Positions 1 through 8,617 of a DNA stretch of 64,000 nt are shown here, one piece after another (within the stretch, counting starts at the first letter, position 1; every line of letters starts with the position of its first letter). The DNA comes from JAKPAM01 sp047601745 (GTDB lineage Bacteria; Pseudomonadota; Gammaproteobacteria; Burkholderiales; Burkholderiaceae_E): positions 4,526,001 through 4,590,000 of the forward strand of contig JASGIS010000001.1 in assembly GCA_047601745.1 (NCBI GenBank). Direction: 5' to 3'. Position numbers and translations under genes: made by a program. The notes below the pieces were generated by a model, which was not told where the DNA came from, ran no database searches, and was given only the letters and a program-made list of their open reading frames with translations.

Positions 1-642
1 TTCAGTTTCATGCCCTGCCAAGAACAGCGCCTCCAGCTCGGTGGTCGCCCGATCAGCAGCCAGCAACACATCCTTGCCGGCGATGGGCTCGATGGCCATG
101 TTGTAGGCGTGTGCCCAGGCATCCAGCCGCCGCTCGTGCTCCTCGGCGACGCCGAGTAGCTTGCCCATCGTGCGGGTGGCAAGCGGTCGCGCGACATCGG
201 CGAGCAGGTCGAAGGTGCCAGTTCCCCGGGCGACGGCCTCGTCGAGTAGGCGATTTGCCGTCGTCGTGACTACCTCCCGCAGTCTGCGGATCGCCTCGCT
301 CGAAAAGGCCGGTTTCATGGCTGCCCGCAGTCGTGCGTGCTCCGCACCTTCGTTGAACACGACGAAGCCCTTCTCCACACGCACGAAGGCGCTCTCGCCG
401 GTGGCAACCTGGCGGTAGGGGCTGTAGCCGCTCCACTCGCGAACGTGATCCGCACTGAAGCTGTCCCGGTCCTTGAGCAGATCGACGATGTCGTCGTAGC
501 GCGTCACTACCCACATGTTGAAGAAGGCCCAATGCACGGGGTCCTCCTCGCGAATCCGATGCAGGGCTGCGTACGGATCCTGGTAGTAGGACTGGGAGAA
601 GGGATTGAAGCGGGCTCGGATGGCCGGGGTTGCGACGCTCAT
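1..642 (-). CDS. Cytochrome P450, N-terminal part (runs off left edge)
   Basis: The minus strand is open from an ATG at 642 to the window edge, giving 214 residues of a P450 N-terminal half. The reading starts MSVATPAIRARFNPFSQSYY and contains the C-helix HARLR motif near residue 104, whose His and Arg contact the heme propionates in P450s. The I-helix, ExxR and Cys-ligand regions lie outside the window, so activity cannot be judged. The start is 4 bases after the stop of the thioesterase, so it is the last visible gene of the exporter-ligase-desaturase-thioesterase operon. Oxidation of a fatty-acyl substrate is likely from context; the exact substrate is unknown. Confidence 0.85.
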   Translation of the reverse strand, partial: MSVATPAIRARFNPFSQSYYQDPYAALHRIREEDPVHWAFFNMWVVTRYDDIVDLLKDRDSFSADHVREWSGYSPYRQVATGESAFVRVEKGFVVFNEGAEHARLRAAMKPAFSSEAIRRLREVVTTTANRLLDEAVARGTGTFDLLADVARPLATRTMGKLLGVAEEHERRLDAWAHAYNMAIEPIAGKDVLLAADRATTELEALFLAGHETE

Positions 643-646
643 GGGT

Positions 647-1165
647 TTACCTTTCCTTGCGCGGTGTGGCATGACGGAGCCGAAGCTGCTTGACGCGCTC
701 GTCGAAGTTACCGGCCTTCGGCACGTCCTCGACCGCGCGAAAGCGATCCAGGAAGTCGGCCATCTCCGGCGAGTAGTGCTGCACGGCGCCTGAGCTGAGG
801 CTTATGTAGGTGAGCTTCGTCCACTGGATGAACTTCAGGCGCCCACCGTCGCCGCTGAAGATCAACCCCTCTATCTGCGACGAGTTCTTGCCCACTTCGA
901 ACATGCGCGTGCGCACGAGGATTTGTTCGTGTGCACGAGCCGGCTCGATGTAGGCGACCTGGTGTCCCTGCACGACCCAGGTTTCCTGCTTGACCTGGCA
1001 GTCGCGGTAGAAGTCAAGGTCGTAGAACTTCATCAGGTGCTCGGCACGGACATCCATGACGTAGTCCAGGTAGCGGGTGTTGTAGAGCAGTCCAAAGGCG
1101 TCGCAATCCTTGAAGGCGACGATCCTCGTCGACGATGGTTCGCGTTGCAGCATGTGTGTGTCCAT
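647..1165 (-). CDS. Hotdog-fold acyl thioesterase (4HBT/YbgC-like)
   Basis: A 172-residue protein of the 4-hydroxybenzoyl-CoA thioesterase superfamily. The motif DCDAFGLLYNTRYLDY at residues 20-35 has the aspartate and the following asparagine/tyrosine expected of the YbgC-type active site on the hotdog helix. Role expected: hydrolytic release of a finished acyl chain from CoA or a carrier protein. It lies 40 bases after the desaturase and 4 bases before the P450, in one operon. ATG at 1165 is preferred; an internal ATG at 1153 is possible. Family assignment is firm, substrate is inference. Confidence 0.85.
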   Translation of the reverse strand: MDTHMLQREPSSTRIVAFKDCDAFGLLYNTRYLDYVMDVRAEHLMKFYDLDFYRDCQVKQETWVVQGHQVAYIEPARAHEQILVRTRMFEVGKNSSQIEGLIFSGDGGRLKFIQWTKLTYISLSSGAVQHYSPEMADFLDRFRAVEDVPKAGNFDERVKQLRLRHATPRKER

Positions 1166-1205
1166 GAGCGGGTTTTCTCTCGTTGTCGTCGTATTGCGGG
1201 GAAGG

Positions 1206-2159
1206 TCAGGGCGTGGCAGCGAAGCGGCGGCTCTTGCGCCAGTTCGGGTTCATGCGCTTGAGATCCGAGACCCAGCCCAGCCGCTCGAACAGCATGAGGA
1301 TCCAGCCGCCGATGTCGCACTCCCACCAGTGCTCGCCCAGCACGCCCACGTTCGGAAAGCCGTGGTGGCGGTTGTGGTAGCCTTGGCCGAGCGTGGGAAT
1401 CACCAGAAGCAGGTTGTCCCGACTCTGGTCGTTCCCTGCAGTCTGGATCTGCCTGCGCGACATCGGGATGTGCGGCACATGGCACAATGAATTGAGCGCA
1501 AAGGAAAACTGGCTGGTCAGGAAAATGCGCACCAGGCCGCCCCATAGCAAACCGTTGACTGCGCCATACCAACTGCCGGACAGCAGCCCGCCGAACATCG
1601 TCGGTAGCACCAGGCCCAGCGCGACCCAACGGAAGTAGTGCTTGTTGATCCGCACGAGTGCTGGATCGCGCTGTAGGTCGCGCGGAAAATTCTGGACCAG
1701 AGCCTCGCTCGTGTGCGGTCCGCTGAGCATCCAGCCCACATGTGCATGCAACAGGCCCTTGAGCTTGCCGAGGAGACCTGACCCACTGAGGTGAGGCGAA
1801 TGCGGATCGCCCGGCCGGTCGGTGAAGCCATGGTGGCGACGGTGGACTGCGACCCACCAAATCACCGGGCCCTCGGCGGCCATCGAGCCCAGAATGGCCA
1901 TCACGGCGCGCAGCTTCGGGCCGGCCCGGTACGACTGGTGCGTGAACAGTCGGTGGTATCCGACCTCGACACCGAACATCGTCAGGAAGTACATCGCCGC
2001 GAGCGTGACCAAGCCCGACACTCCCGGACCGTACCCGTGCAGCCACAGAGCGATGGCGGCGAGGGTTCCGACGAAGGGGATGCCGACGACGAGCGTCGCC
2101 ACCCGAAGCCGCTTCCGTTCGAGGCGCGCCTTTCGCGTCGCAGCCAGTTCATTGCTCAT
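1206..2159 (-). CDS. Membrane fatty acid desaturase (acyl-CoA/acyl-ACP type)
   Basis: A 317-residue integral membrane di-iron desaturase. All three histidine boxes are present: HRLFTH (69-74), HRRHH (106-110) and HNRHH (262-266), with hydrophobic stretches between them. Its ATG overlaps the stop of the upstream acyl-AMP ligase by one base (TGATG), pointing to translational coupling. In this setting it would introduce an unsaturated bond (or a triple bond, if acetylenase-like) into the chain activated by the ligase. The start at 2159 is chosen because of the overlap; the same frame is open further upstream only as shadow. Confidence 0.9.
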   Translation of the reverse strand: MSNELAATRKARLERKRLRVATLVVGIPFVGTLAAIALWLHGYGPGVSGLVTLAAMYFLTMFGVEVGYHRLFTHQSYRAGPKLRAVMAILGSMAAEGPVIWWVAVHRRHHGFTDRPGDPHSPHLSGSGLLGKLKGLLHAHVGWMLSGPHTSEALVQNFPRDLQRDPALVRINKHYFRWVALGLVLPTMFGGLLSGSWYGAVNGLLWGGLVRIFLTSQFSFALNSLCHVPHIPMSRRQIQTAGNDQSRDNLLLVIPTLGQGYHNRHHGFPNVGVLGEHWWECDIGGWILMLFERLGWVSDLKRMNPNWRKSRRFAATP

Positions 2160-3958
2160 CAGGACTCCTCCAAGAACATCGGCTCGGCCTCTCTCGGTGA
2201 CGATGTCGGCACCGCGAGTCCAGGCTCGGTGGGCGCATTGAGCACCAGACGGCTCAACGTGCCGGCTTCGTATTGCTCGCGACACCGATGGCGCTGGACC
2301 TTGCCGCTGGATGTGCGCGGCACGCTCGCGAGCTTGACGAAAACCAAGTCGGAGAGCTGCAGGCCGTGTTCCTGGGCGATGACGCGGCGTAATCTGGCCG
2401 CAAGCACCTCTCGGCCGGCGGCGCGCAGCGCCTTGCGGTCGACCTCCTGGACCAGCACCAAGCGCTCGCCGCCATCGCCTGGCACAGAGAACGCGACTCC
2501 GCTGCCGGCGCTCTCGCCCTTCAACGCCCGCGCGGCTGACCACTCGATGTCTTCGGCCGCATGGTTGCGGCCACGGATGATCACGACGTCCTTGAGGCGA
2601 CCGCAGATCACGAGCTGTCCGTTCACGAACGCGCCCAGATCGCCGGTGCGCAGATAGAGACGCCCAGGCTCGTCCTCCAGGCATGCGGAAAAGGTTGCCT
2701 TGCTCAGTGCCGGCGCATTCCAGTACCCGGCAGCCACGCTGGGACCCGAGACCCAGATCTCCCCGACCTCTCCAGGGGGGCAGCGCACCGAGTGCTTCGG
2801 ATCGACGATCGCGATGCGCTGGCTGTCGTTCGAGCGGCCGCATCCGACCAGGGTCTGGATCGCTTCGTCGGAATGACTGCCAGAGGCGCACTCGACCCAG
2901 CGCTCCGCCAGTCTGGGCCGCGCCAACCGGAAGACCTGCGTCGGCTCGCCTGCCTTGGGTCCGGCGATGAACAGCGTGGCCTCGGCCAAGCCATAGCACG
3001 GGTAGAAGGCCTCGCGGAGGAAGCCGTGCGCTGCGAACCGATCGGCGAAGAGTTCGAGTGTGTCGGCTCGAACCGGCTCGGCCCCGCAGAATGCCAGTCT
3101 CCAGGAACTTAGGTCGACTCCTTCGAGTTGCTCGTCGGTGATCTTGCGCGCGCACAGCTCGTAGGCAAAGTTTGGCCCGCCGCTGGTAGTGGCCTGGTGG
3201 TCGGAAATCATGCGTAACCACCGGGCCGGCCTTTGCAGGAAAGCCATTGGCGGTATCAGTACGCAGGGAACGCCCACGAAGACCGGCTGCAGCACGTTGC
3301 CGATCAGGCCCATGTCGTGGAACTGGGGCAGCCAACCGGCGACGACGGTGTTAGGGCCGTGGCCGAAGGCAGCCTGGATCATCTGCTCGTTGTGCAGCAG
3401 GTTGCGGTGCGTAAGCATCACGCCTTTGGGCGAGCCGGTGGAGCCCGAGGTGTATTGGAGAAAGGCGAGGGACTGTGGGGTGACTGGCGGAGGCTTCCAC
3501 AGGTCGGCATCGGCAGCTTCGGACGAGGGCAGCGCCATCCACCGCAATTGCGACAGCTCGAAGTCGTCGCGGCTGCGCTGTTCGAAGTCGGCCAGTTGCG
3601 CGGCGCTGGTCAACGCCCAGCTCGCTTGGGCATTGCGCGCGATTGCCTGCAGCCTGCCCAGGCTCTGGTTAGCCCGTGGCGGGAGGCAGGGCACCGCGAT
3701 CGCCGAGGCATAGAGGCAGCCGAAGAATGCGACGATGAAGTCCAGGCCAGCCGGAAAGACCAGGAGTACGCACCGGCCCGCGATGCCCAGCGCGAGAAGC
3801 CTTGCAGCAAGGTCGCGCGCACGCAGATCGAGCTGCGAATAGGTGATCGAGTCGGACTCTTTTTCGCCGTCAGCGAGGAACCGAAACGCGGTCTTCGACG
3901 GCGAGCGATCGGCACGCTGTCGCAGCAGCTCGACGAGGGTTGCTGTGTCAGCTCGCAT
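2159..3958 (-). CDS. Fatty acyl-AMP ligase (FAAL)
   Basis: A 599-residue ANL-superfamily adenylating enzyme. The P-loop motif YTSGSTGSPKG is at residues 169-179, followed by GWLPQFHDMGLIG and the FYPCYGLAEAT signature typical of FAALs; there is no carrier-protein domain at the C-terminus. FAALs activate a free fatty acid as acyl-AMP and pass it to a carrier protein rather than to CoA. No acyl carrier protein gene is visible here, so the acceptor must be encoded elsewhere or beyond the left edge. Starts 33 bases after the exporter gene and overlaps the desaturase by one base. Confidence 0.9.
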   Translation of the reverse strand: MRADTATLVELLRQRADRSPSKTAFRFLADGEKESDSITYSQLDLRARDLAARLLALGIAGRCVLLVFPAGLDFIVAFFGCLYASAIAVPCLPPRANQSLGRLQAIARNAQASWALTSAAQLADFEQRSRDDFELSQLRWMALPSSEAADADLWKPPPVTPQSLAFLQYTSGSTGSPKGVMLTHRNLLHNEQMIQAAFGHGPNTVVAGWLPQFHDMGLIGNVLQPVFVGVPCVLIPPMAFLQRPARWLRMISDHQATTSGGPNFAYELCARKITDEQLEGVDLSSWRLAFCGAEPVRADTLELFADRFAAHGFLREAFYPCYGLAEATLFIAGPKAGEPTQVFRLARPRLAERWVECASGSHSDEAIQTLVGCGRSNDSQRIAIVDPKHSVRCPPGEVGEIWVSGPSVAAGYWNAPALSKATFSACLEDEPGRLYLRTGDLGAFVNGQLVICGRLKDVVIIRGRNHAAEDIEWSAARALKGESAGSGVAFSVPGDGGERLVLVQEVDRKALRAAGREVLAARLRRVIAQEHGLQLSDLVFVKLASVPRTSSGKVQRHRCREQYEAGTLSRLVLNAPTEPGLAVPTSSPREAEPMFLEES

Positions 3959-3991
3959 GGTGGACTGCCTCCTCTACGGTATTGGGCAGGC

Positions 3992-5212
3992 TCACGACTG
4001 GGCCGCTTCGCGGCGCGCCGGTGCCTGGAGCCACGTCAGCAGCAGAGCCAGCAACGCGCAGACCGCCGCCGCCGGCCCAAGCCAGGCCACATCGGTCCAT
4101 GCCAAAAGCGCTCCTCCCAGCATGGCGCCGATCGAGATGCCCGCATAGTTCGCCGAGGCGTTCCAGCCCAGCACAACGGTCGGCACCTGCGGCGCTGCCG
4201 TCATCAGGCGGTATTGCTGGGGCACTCCGGTGGCCCATCCACAGAAGGACCAGACGCAGACAATCGCAAGGACACCATAGAGGTCCGCGCGCAGCAGGGG
4301 CATCAACAGGCCCGCCAGACCGATTCCTGCGATGCCGACCCGCAGCACGGCGAGCGGCCCGACGCGGTCGGTCAGCTTGCCGGCGACGACATTACCGAGA
4401 GCGCCGGCCGTACCGTATAGCAGCAGCACGACACTCAGTGTGGCGGTGGAGCCCTGCAGCGCCGGCGCGATCAGCGCGGGCAGGTAGGTGTACATCGTGA
4501 ACCCGCCGGCCAGCGTCGCAACCGTGGTCAGTAGGGTCGATGGAACGCCGGGCAGTTTGAGAGCGGCCATGCGCTCCGTGAGCCCTGCGACCGGAACGCG
4601 AACTTCGGGCAGGCGCAGCGCCCCGAGGGCGGCGAGCGCGCCGACCATCGCAACCAGCGACAGCGTCCAGCGCCAGCCGACCAACCCGCCCAGGAGGGAG
4701 CCGAGCGGCACGCCGAACATCGTCGCCACCGTGAAGCCACCCATCACAATGGCCAGCGCCTGTCCCCGGGACGCAGCCGGAACCAGGGTGGCGGCGACAG
4801 CTGTCGCCGCCGCCGTGTAGCCTGCGGCACCAACCGCCGCGACCATGCGGCCGCCCGCGACGATCTCGATGTTCGTTCCCAAGGCTTGCATCAACATCCC
4901 GATGACGAACACCGTTTGCGCCAGAAGCAGCAGCCGCTTTCGCGGCCAGGGCGCCGTGAGGGCGGCGATGATCGGAGCGCTGACCGCATAGGTGACTGCG
5001 AACAGGGTCATGATCTGACCGACCTTGGGCACAGACGAGTTCAGGTCCCGTGCCATGGCCGGCATCAAAGCCGAGAGCACAAAGGCGTCGGTGCCGACCG
5101 CGAAGGTGCCGATCGCCAGGATCAGCAATGTCCCGAACCCCGAGCGACCCGTCGTCTCGATATTCGCTGTGGCAGCGGCCAAGCTGCCCGATGACTGCGT
5201 GTTCTTCGCCAT
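3992..5212 (-). CDS. MFS efflux transporter (AraJ/DHA1-like)
   Basis: About 406 residues, nearly all hydrophobic, with a 12-helix major facilitator pattern; short helix-loop motifs such as GRMVAAVGAAGYTA and GTAGALGNVVAGKLTDRVGP match drug/sugar exporters of the AraJ group. First gene of the five-gene minus-strand operon, so the likely exporter of, or resistance pump for, the operon's product. The ATG at 5212 begins MAKNTQSSGS; a longer start at 5317 exists but would run into the operator palindrome, so it is not used. Divergent from the ArsR-type regulator. Confidence 0.85.
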   Translation of the reverse strand: MAKNTQSSGSLAAATANIETTGRSGFGTLLILAIGTFAVGTDAFVLSALMPAMARDLNSSVPKVGQIMTLFAVTYAVSAPIIAALTAPWPRKRLLLLAQTVFVIGMLMQALGTNIEIVAGGRMVAAVGAAGYTAAATAVAATLVPAASRGQALAIVMGGFTVATMFGVPLGSLLGGLVGWRWTLSLVAMVGALAALGALRLPEVRVPVAGLTERMAALKLPGVPSTLLTTVATLAGGFTMYTYLPALIAPALQGSTATLSVVLLLYGTAGALGNVVAGKLTDRVGPLAVLRVGIAGIGLAGLLMPLLRADLYGVLAIVCVWSFCGWATGVPQQYRLMTAAPQVPTVVLGWNASANYAGISIGAMLGGALLAWTDVAWLGPAAAVCALLALLLTWLQAPARREAAQS

Positions 5213-5320
5213 GTTGTCCACTCGTTTTCGTACGGTTGGCAGGTGACCTTGGCTGGTCGCGCGGCGCCTTTCTCTAAGGTCGAGATGGGCGCGCGAAACT
5301 CTGGATGGCGCGATCATAGA

Positions 5321-5339
5321 CTATGTTCGACGAACATAG
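5321..5339. promoter_or_regulatory. Perfect 19-bp palindrome, likely ArsR-family operator
   Basis: CTATGTTCGACGAACATAG has two 9-bp perfect inverted arms around a central A. It sits in the divergent interval, 109 bases upstream of the MFS start and 253 bases upstream of the ArsR-type start. Short inverted repeats of this kind are typical ArsR/SmtB-fold dimer sites, so it probably controls the exporter operon and possibly the regulator itself. The rest of the 5213-5591 interval shows nothing else clear. Confidence 0.7.
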
Positions 5340-5591
5340 AACAACAAATGGCAGAATACCACTGAAGGAACGTTGGTCTCCAAGTTAAAATCTGTCAGAT
5401 GAAGAGCAAGCCGCGGTGATCGGCGGGGATCGATTGCCATGTGACCAGCCGCGTCCCGAGCGGCGCCGGGCGTGTCCATGAGAGGCAGCGGCGAGGCTTC
5501 GCGGGGAGCACTGGGCGGGTCCGTGGGAGGCGGGTGAACAATGCCGCACCGCCGCTTGACGGAATTGCTGCCACCACCCAAGACGAGTGAG

Positions 5592-5909
5592 ATGAGTTCA
5601 CGCGCCTATCCGCACCCCGAGGTCGAAGACCTCACCTTGCACCGAGTGCTGTTCGCGCTGAGCGATCCCACCCGCATGGCAATCGTCGCCGAACTGGACC
5701 GTGGCGGCGAACGCGTCTTCGGCGATCTGCTCGACGGAGCCATCGCGAAGTCGACACTGAGCCATCATCTGAAGATCCTGCGGGAAGCGGGTATCACCAA
5801 CGCTTTGCCCGATGGGCAGCGCTGTGTCATTTCGCTGCGCGCCAGAGATCTCGAAAGCCGTTTCCCTGGTCTACTCCAGGCGGTGATGGCGCACAATCAA
5901 GCCAAGTGA
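5592..5909 (+). CDS. ArsR-family winged-helix transcriptional regulator
   Basis: About 105 residues from the ATG at 5592 (MSSRAYPHPEVEDLTLHRVL). The HTH is seen in ALSDPTRMAIVAELD followed by the recognition helix KSTLSHHLKILREAGI. No clustered Cys metal site is apparent, so the ligand is likely organic rather than metal. An ATG further up (5541) is in frame, but the residues it adds do not resemble the family. Divergent from the exporter operon with the 19-bp palindrome between them, so it is the probable repressor of that operon. Confidence 0.85.
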   Translation: MSSRAYPHPEVEDLTLHRVLFALSDPTRMAIVAELDRGGERVFGDLLDGAIAKSTLSHHLKILREAGITNALPDGQRCVISLRARDLESRFPGLLQAVMAHNQAK

Positions 5910-6340
5910 CGCGTCGTACGGCGTAGCATGGCATCCACGTGGAGCGGGCCGCGCGGCTGATCACGGGTGTGCTAGGACCAACTGCTCGATGGGGCGCGAA
6001 GACGGGATGCATTCGCGTAATGTAGTGGCGTAGTGGTCGATCGATTGTTCCAGACCTACTACTTTTGATAGACAGGGCGCCAATCGAGTGGCGGCCGGTG
6101 CGCATTCGGCCCGGGCGCAGTGCAGTGCGAACGGGAACTGCGTGGCGGTGCCGAGCCATACGTCGGCTGCACTGCCGTGGCCCCATTGGAAGTTAATGGA
6201 CCGTTGTGGACGGCCGATCCCGGTACGTCAGCCTGCGGCGTGACGATATCGATCGCCGGTTTCCTGGCCTGCTCGATGCAATTCTGACTCAAGTGCGGTA
6301 AGGAATAGGCCGACAGCGAGCTGGAATCGATCCGGCACTG
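5910..6340. other. Intergenic 430 bp between cargo regulator and relaxase
   Basis: No gene is supported here. A 77-codon minus-strand frame (6059-6292) exists but matches no family I recognise and has no good ribosome site. The segment probably separates the cargo from the ICE core. Confidence 0.4.
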
Positions 6341-8179
6341 CTATGCGCTACGCACGAGCGACAGGTACGGATTGTCCGGCGGTGTTTCGTCGAACACGGG
6401 GTTTGGGTCCTGGAGTAGATAGCCGTGCAGGCGACGCGACTTGCGCGGCCCGGTCACGTCGCAGGTCCAGATGTTCAGGCCGCTGCGCTGCTTGCGGTGG
6501 ATCTGCAGCTTCTCGAACTGCTTCTGCGCCCACTGCCAGTCGGCCAGGCCGTCCTGCTTGGCGAGGAATGTGGCGCGCGGATGTTCCTGCACATAGCGTT
6601 GGAACACGCCAGGACTCACCAGGTAGGCCGTGCCATCCACGGTATGCACCAACGCCTTGGCATCGTTGATGATGAGACGGCGCGAGGCGATGCCCTCTTT
6701 GAGCCATGTTATGAAGTGCTCGCCGGAAGGCGTCGGCGGTTCGCCGCTTGACTCGACGTGACTGGCCGCAGCCAGCGGCGCGGCCGACGGACGCGGAGCG
6801 GGCTCCACGGAGGGCGCCGCAGGCGGTGCAGGTTCGGCGGATCCTCCAGGCGTGGAAAGCAGCTCGAGCAGTGCGTCCACCCCGTCCACCGTCGCCGCCG
6901 CCGCGGGCGCGTGCATCGCCGCTGGCGACGCTTCAGCAGGTGACGAAGGCTGCGCCGCGGCCGGGAGACCAGGAGCGGCGGCATCGGGCGGCGTTGGCTC
7001 TGTAGCTTCCGTCTCCGGCATCGCATCCTGTTCCACCAGGACCGTGCCGGCGAACGGCGCCGGCCGCTCGTTCGCCTCCCAGATCAATGAGGGTGAGAGC
7101 TTGAGCAACGTGAAGCTGTGTGACCAGCCGGCATTGCTCGTGACCGTAGCCTTCCAGATCGCCTTGTCGTCCGGCGTGGGCAGCGCGATGCCGTGGTCCT
7201 GCAGCACGTTGAACACGGCCGTGTTGTTCGACGGAATGCCTTCGACCCCCTGCGACAGCAGGTGTGCGCGCAGCTTGTCCGAGACCGTCTTGCTGACCAG
7301 CCACAACGCCTCCTGCGTCAGCCAGCCGTCCGACGCCTGGGGCTGATTGAGCTTGAACTCCTTCTTCAGCAGGTAGCGCAGGCCATCGAGCAGCTTGCGC
7401 TGCAGCGCGTGCCGCGGAGCCGCCAGCGCCTTGCTCGGATCGCCTCCCAGCTCCTGCGCGACCGAGGCTTGGTCGGCCTGCCGCACCAGCTCGCCTAGCA
7501 TGCCGGCGTGCTCGTACTGGCCGGCCAGCACGTACAGCAGCGCCGCCCACAGGTCGGGATACGCGCAGAGCCAGTCGAGGATTTTGGCATCGAGCACCTG
7601 GGTGTAGAGCAGCCCGGTGGCAGCGCTGTGCAGCCGGTACTCGCGCTCCTTGCGATAGCGGAAGCGATACGGCCGCTTGATGGGCCCGTACCACGGGTGC
7701 CAGGCTGTGCCGTCCGCGTGCTCGACGTGCAGGTCGACCGCGACCTTGCCGATGTCGTGCAGCAGTGCCGCATAGGCGGCGCCGGCGGTCCAGGCTTCCG
7801 CCTGCGCGGCCTGGACCTCGGGCGGTGCACCAGCAGGCAGCAGGTGAGACTGCCGCAGCTTGAGCGCGTAGGCCATGATCTCCAGGCCGTGGTCGAGCAT
7901 CCCGCCGGGGTATGCGTGGTGGTGGCTTTCCGAGGCCGGGAAGGTCTGGACCAGCTCGGCGTACCGTTCCAGCGGCGCCAGGTACAGCGAGGCGAACTGC
8001 CGGCTCGACAGCGAAGTGCGCTGCCAGATGTGTTCCAGCAGCCGCTGCCGGCGCGGGGTCGCCAGCAGCGACCCGGCCGACGCCGGCAGCGCCAGCCCAT
8101 TGAGAGGCTCGGCGGCGGCGGGTGTCGGCGTCGGGCAGGTGGTCGGTGGAGTCCGTTTGCGCTGGAACAGGGAGAGCAT
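6341..8179 (-). CDS. traI: MobH-family relaxase TraI (PFGI-1/ICEclc class)
   Basis: 612 residues from the ATG at 8179 (MLSLFQRKRT). The N-terminal TraI_2 domain has the MobH histidine cluster HHH at residues 86-88 and an HD pair at 141-142 (YAALLHDIGK). A long Pro/Ala-rich linker follows and then the C-terminal TraI_2_C domain around HFITWLKEGIASRR. The protein nicks the transfer origin and leads the strand into the secretion channel. The open frame extends upstream to 8563, but that part is antisense to the prlF remnant and is rejected. Position beyond the end of the transfer genes and before cargo is usual for this ICE class. Confidence 0.92.
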   Translation of the reverse strand: MLSLFQRKRTPPTTCPTPTPAAAEPLNGLALPASAGSLLATPRRQRLLEHIWQRTSLSSRQFASLYLAPLERYAELVQTFPASESHHHAYPGGMLDHGLEIMAYALKLRQSHLLPAGAPPEVQAAQAEAWTAGAAYAALLHDIGKVAVDLHVEHADGTAWHPWYGPIKRPYRFRYRKEREYRLHSAATGLLYTQVLDAKILDWLCAYPDLWAALLYVLAGQYEHAGMLGELVRQADQASVAQELGGDPSKALAAPRHALQRKLLDGLRYLLKKEFKLNQPQASDGWLTQEALWLVSKTVSDKLRAHLLSQGVEGIPSNNTAVFNVLQDHGIALPTPDDKAIWKATVTSNAGWSHSFTLLKLSPSLIWEANERPAPFAGTVLVEQDAMPETEATEPTPPDAAAPGLPAAAQPSSPAEASPAAMHAPAAAATVDGVDALLELLSTPGGSAEPAPPAAPSVEPAPRPSAAPLAAASHVESSGEPPTPSGEHFITWLKEGIASRRLIINDAKALVHTVDGTAYLVSPGVFQRYVQEHPRATFLAKQDGLADWQWAQKQFEKLQIHRKQRSGLNIWTCDVTGPRKSRRLHGYLLQDPNPVFDETPPDNPYLSLVRSA

Positions 8180-8212
8180 GCAGACACCCGGGAGACGGAC
8201 CGGCAGGAGCGC

Positions 8213-8307
8213 CTTCTGGCCTTTTCGGGTAGGGCCTTTCCCCTTGATGCCCCATTCCCTTGTCCCTTGCCGGCCCTTTGGCCTTTGACCCTTTGCGTAT
8301 AGGGCGG
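8213..8307 (-). repeat. Purine-rich AAGGG repeat tract upstream of traI
   Basis: On the plus strand there are at least eight irregularly spaced CCTTT/CCCTT words in under 100 bases; on the traI-sense strand this reads as a run of AAAGG/AAGGG words. It is non-coding, directly precedes the relaxase start, and has strong strand asymmetry. It may be part of a transfer origin or a leader; no nic consensus is identified. Confidence 0.45.
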
Positions 8308-8364
8308 CGGCGGCGCCGATGCCTGGATCAAAGCGATACCGGTCAGCCCGGCATCTTGGGTCGG

Positions 8365-8617
8365 CCAGGCGCTGGGCGTCGATGCCGGCGGCAAGGTGGA
8401 CTTCGAACTGCGCGAGGACGGCCAGGTCGTGGTCACGCGCGCCGAGGCCGAGCACGAGGATCTGGCGATCGGGGCCTTCCTGGACCTGCTGGCCCGGGAC
8501 ATCCAGGCGGGGCGCCATGTCCGTGACCTGCCGGAAGACTCGGCTCGTGCCATACGGGAACATGTCGGCCGCGGCGTGAACCTGGATGACGAGATTGACG
8601 GCAACGTGGCGCTCTGA
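8365..8617 (+). pseudogene. prlF-like antitoxin, 5' end deleted
   Basis: From about 8365 the plus strand encodes the C-terminal two thirds of a PrlF (SohA) antitoxin, starting at QALGVDAGGKVDFELR and ending DGNVAL. It aligns residue for residue with the intact copy at 55450-55767. The first 30 or so residues, which include the AbrB-type strand LTSKGQITLP, are missing and replaced by unrelated sequence. The stop overlaps the toxin start (TGATG), as in the intact pair. Loss of the DNA-binding part should abolish autoregulation; a GTG at 8396 could still start a fragment. Confidence 0.8.

Noticed and set aside
6341..8563. Longer relaxase start at 8563
   Set aside because: The added 128 residues are antisense to the prlF remnant and do not resemble relaxases; ATG 8179 starts the conserved MLSLFQRKRT.
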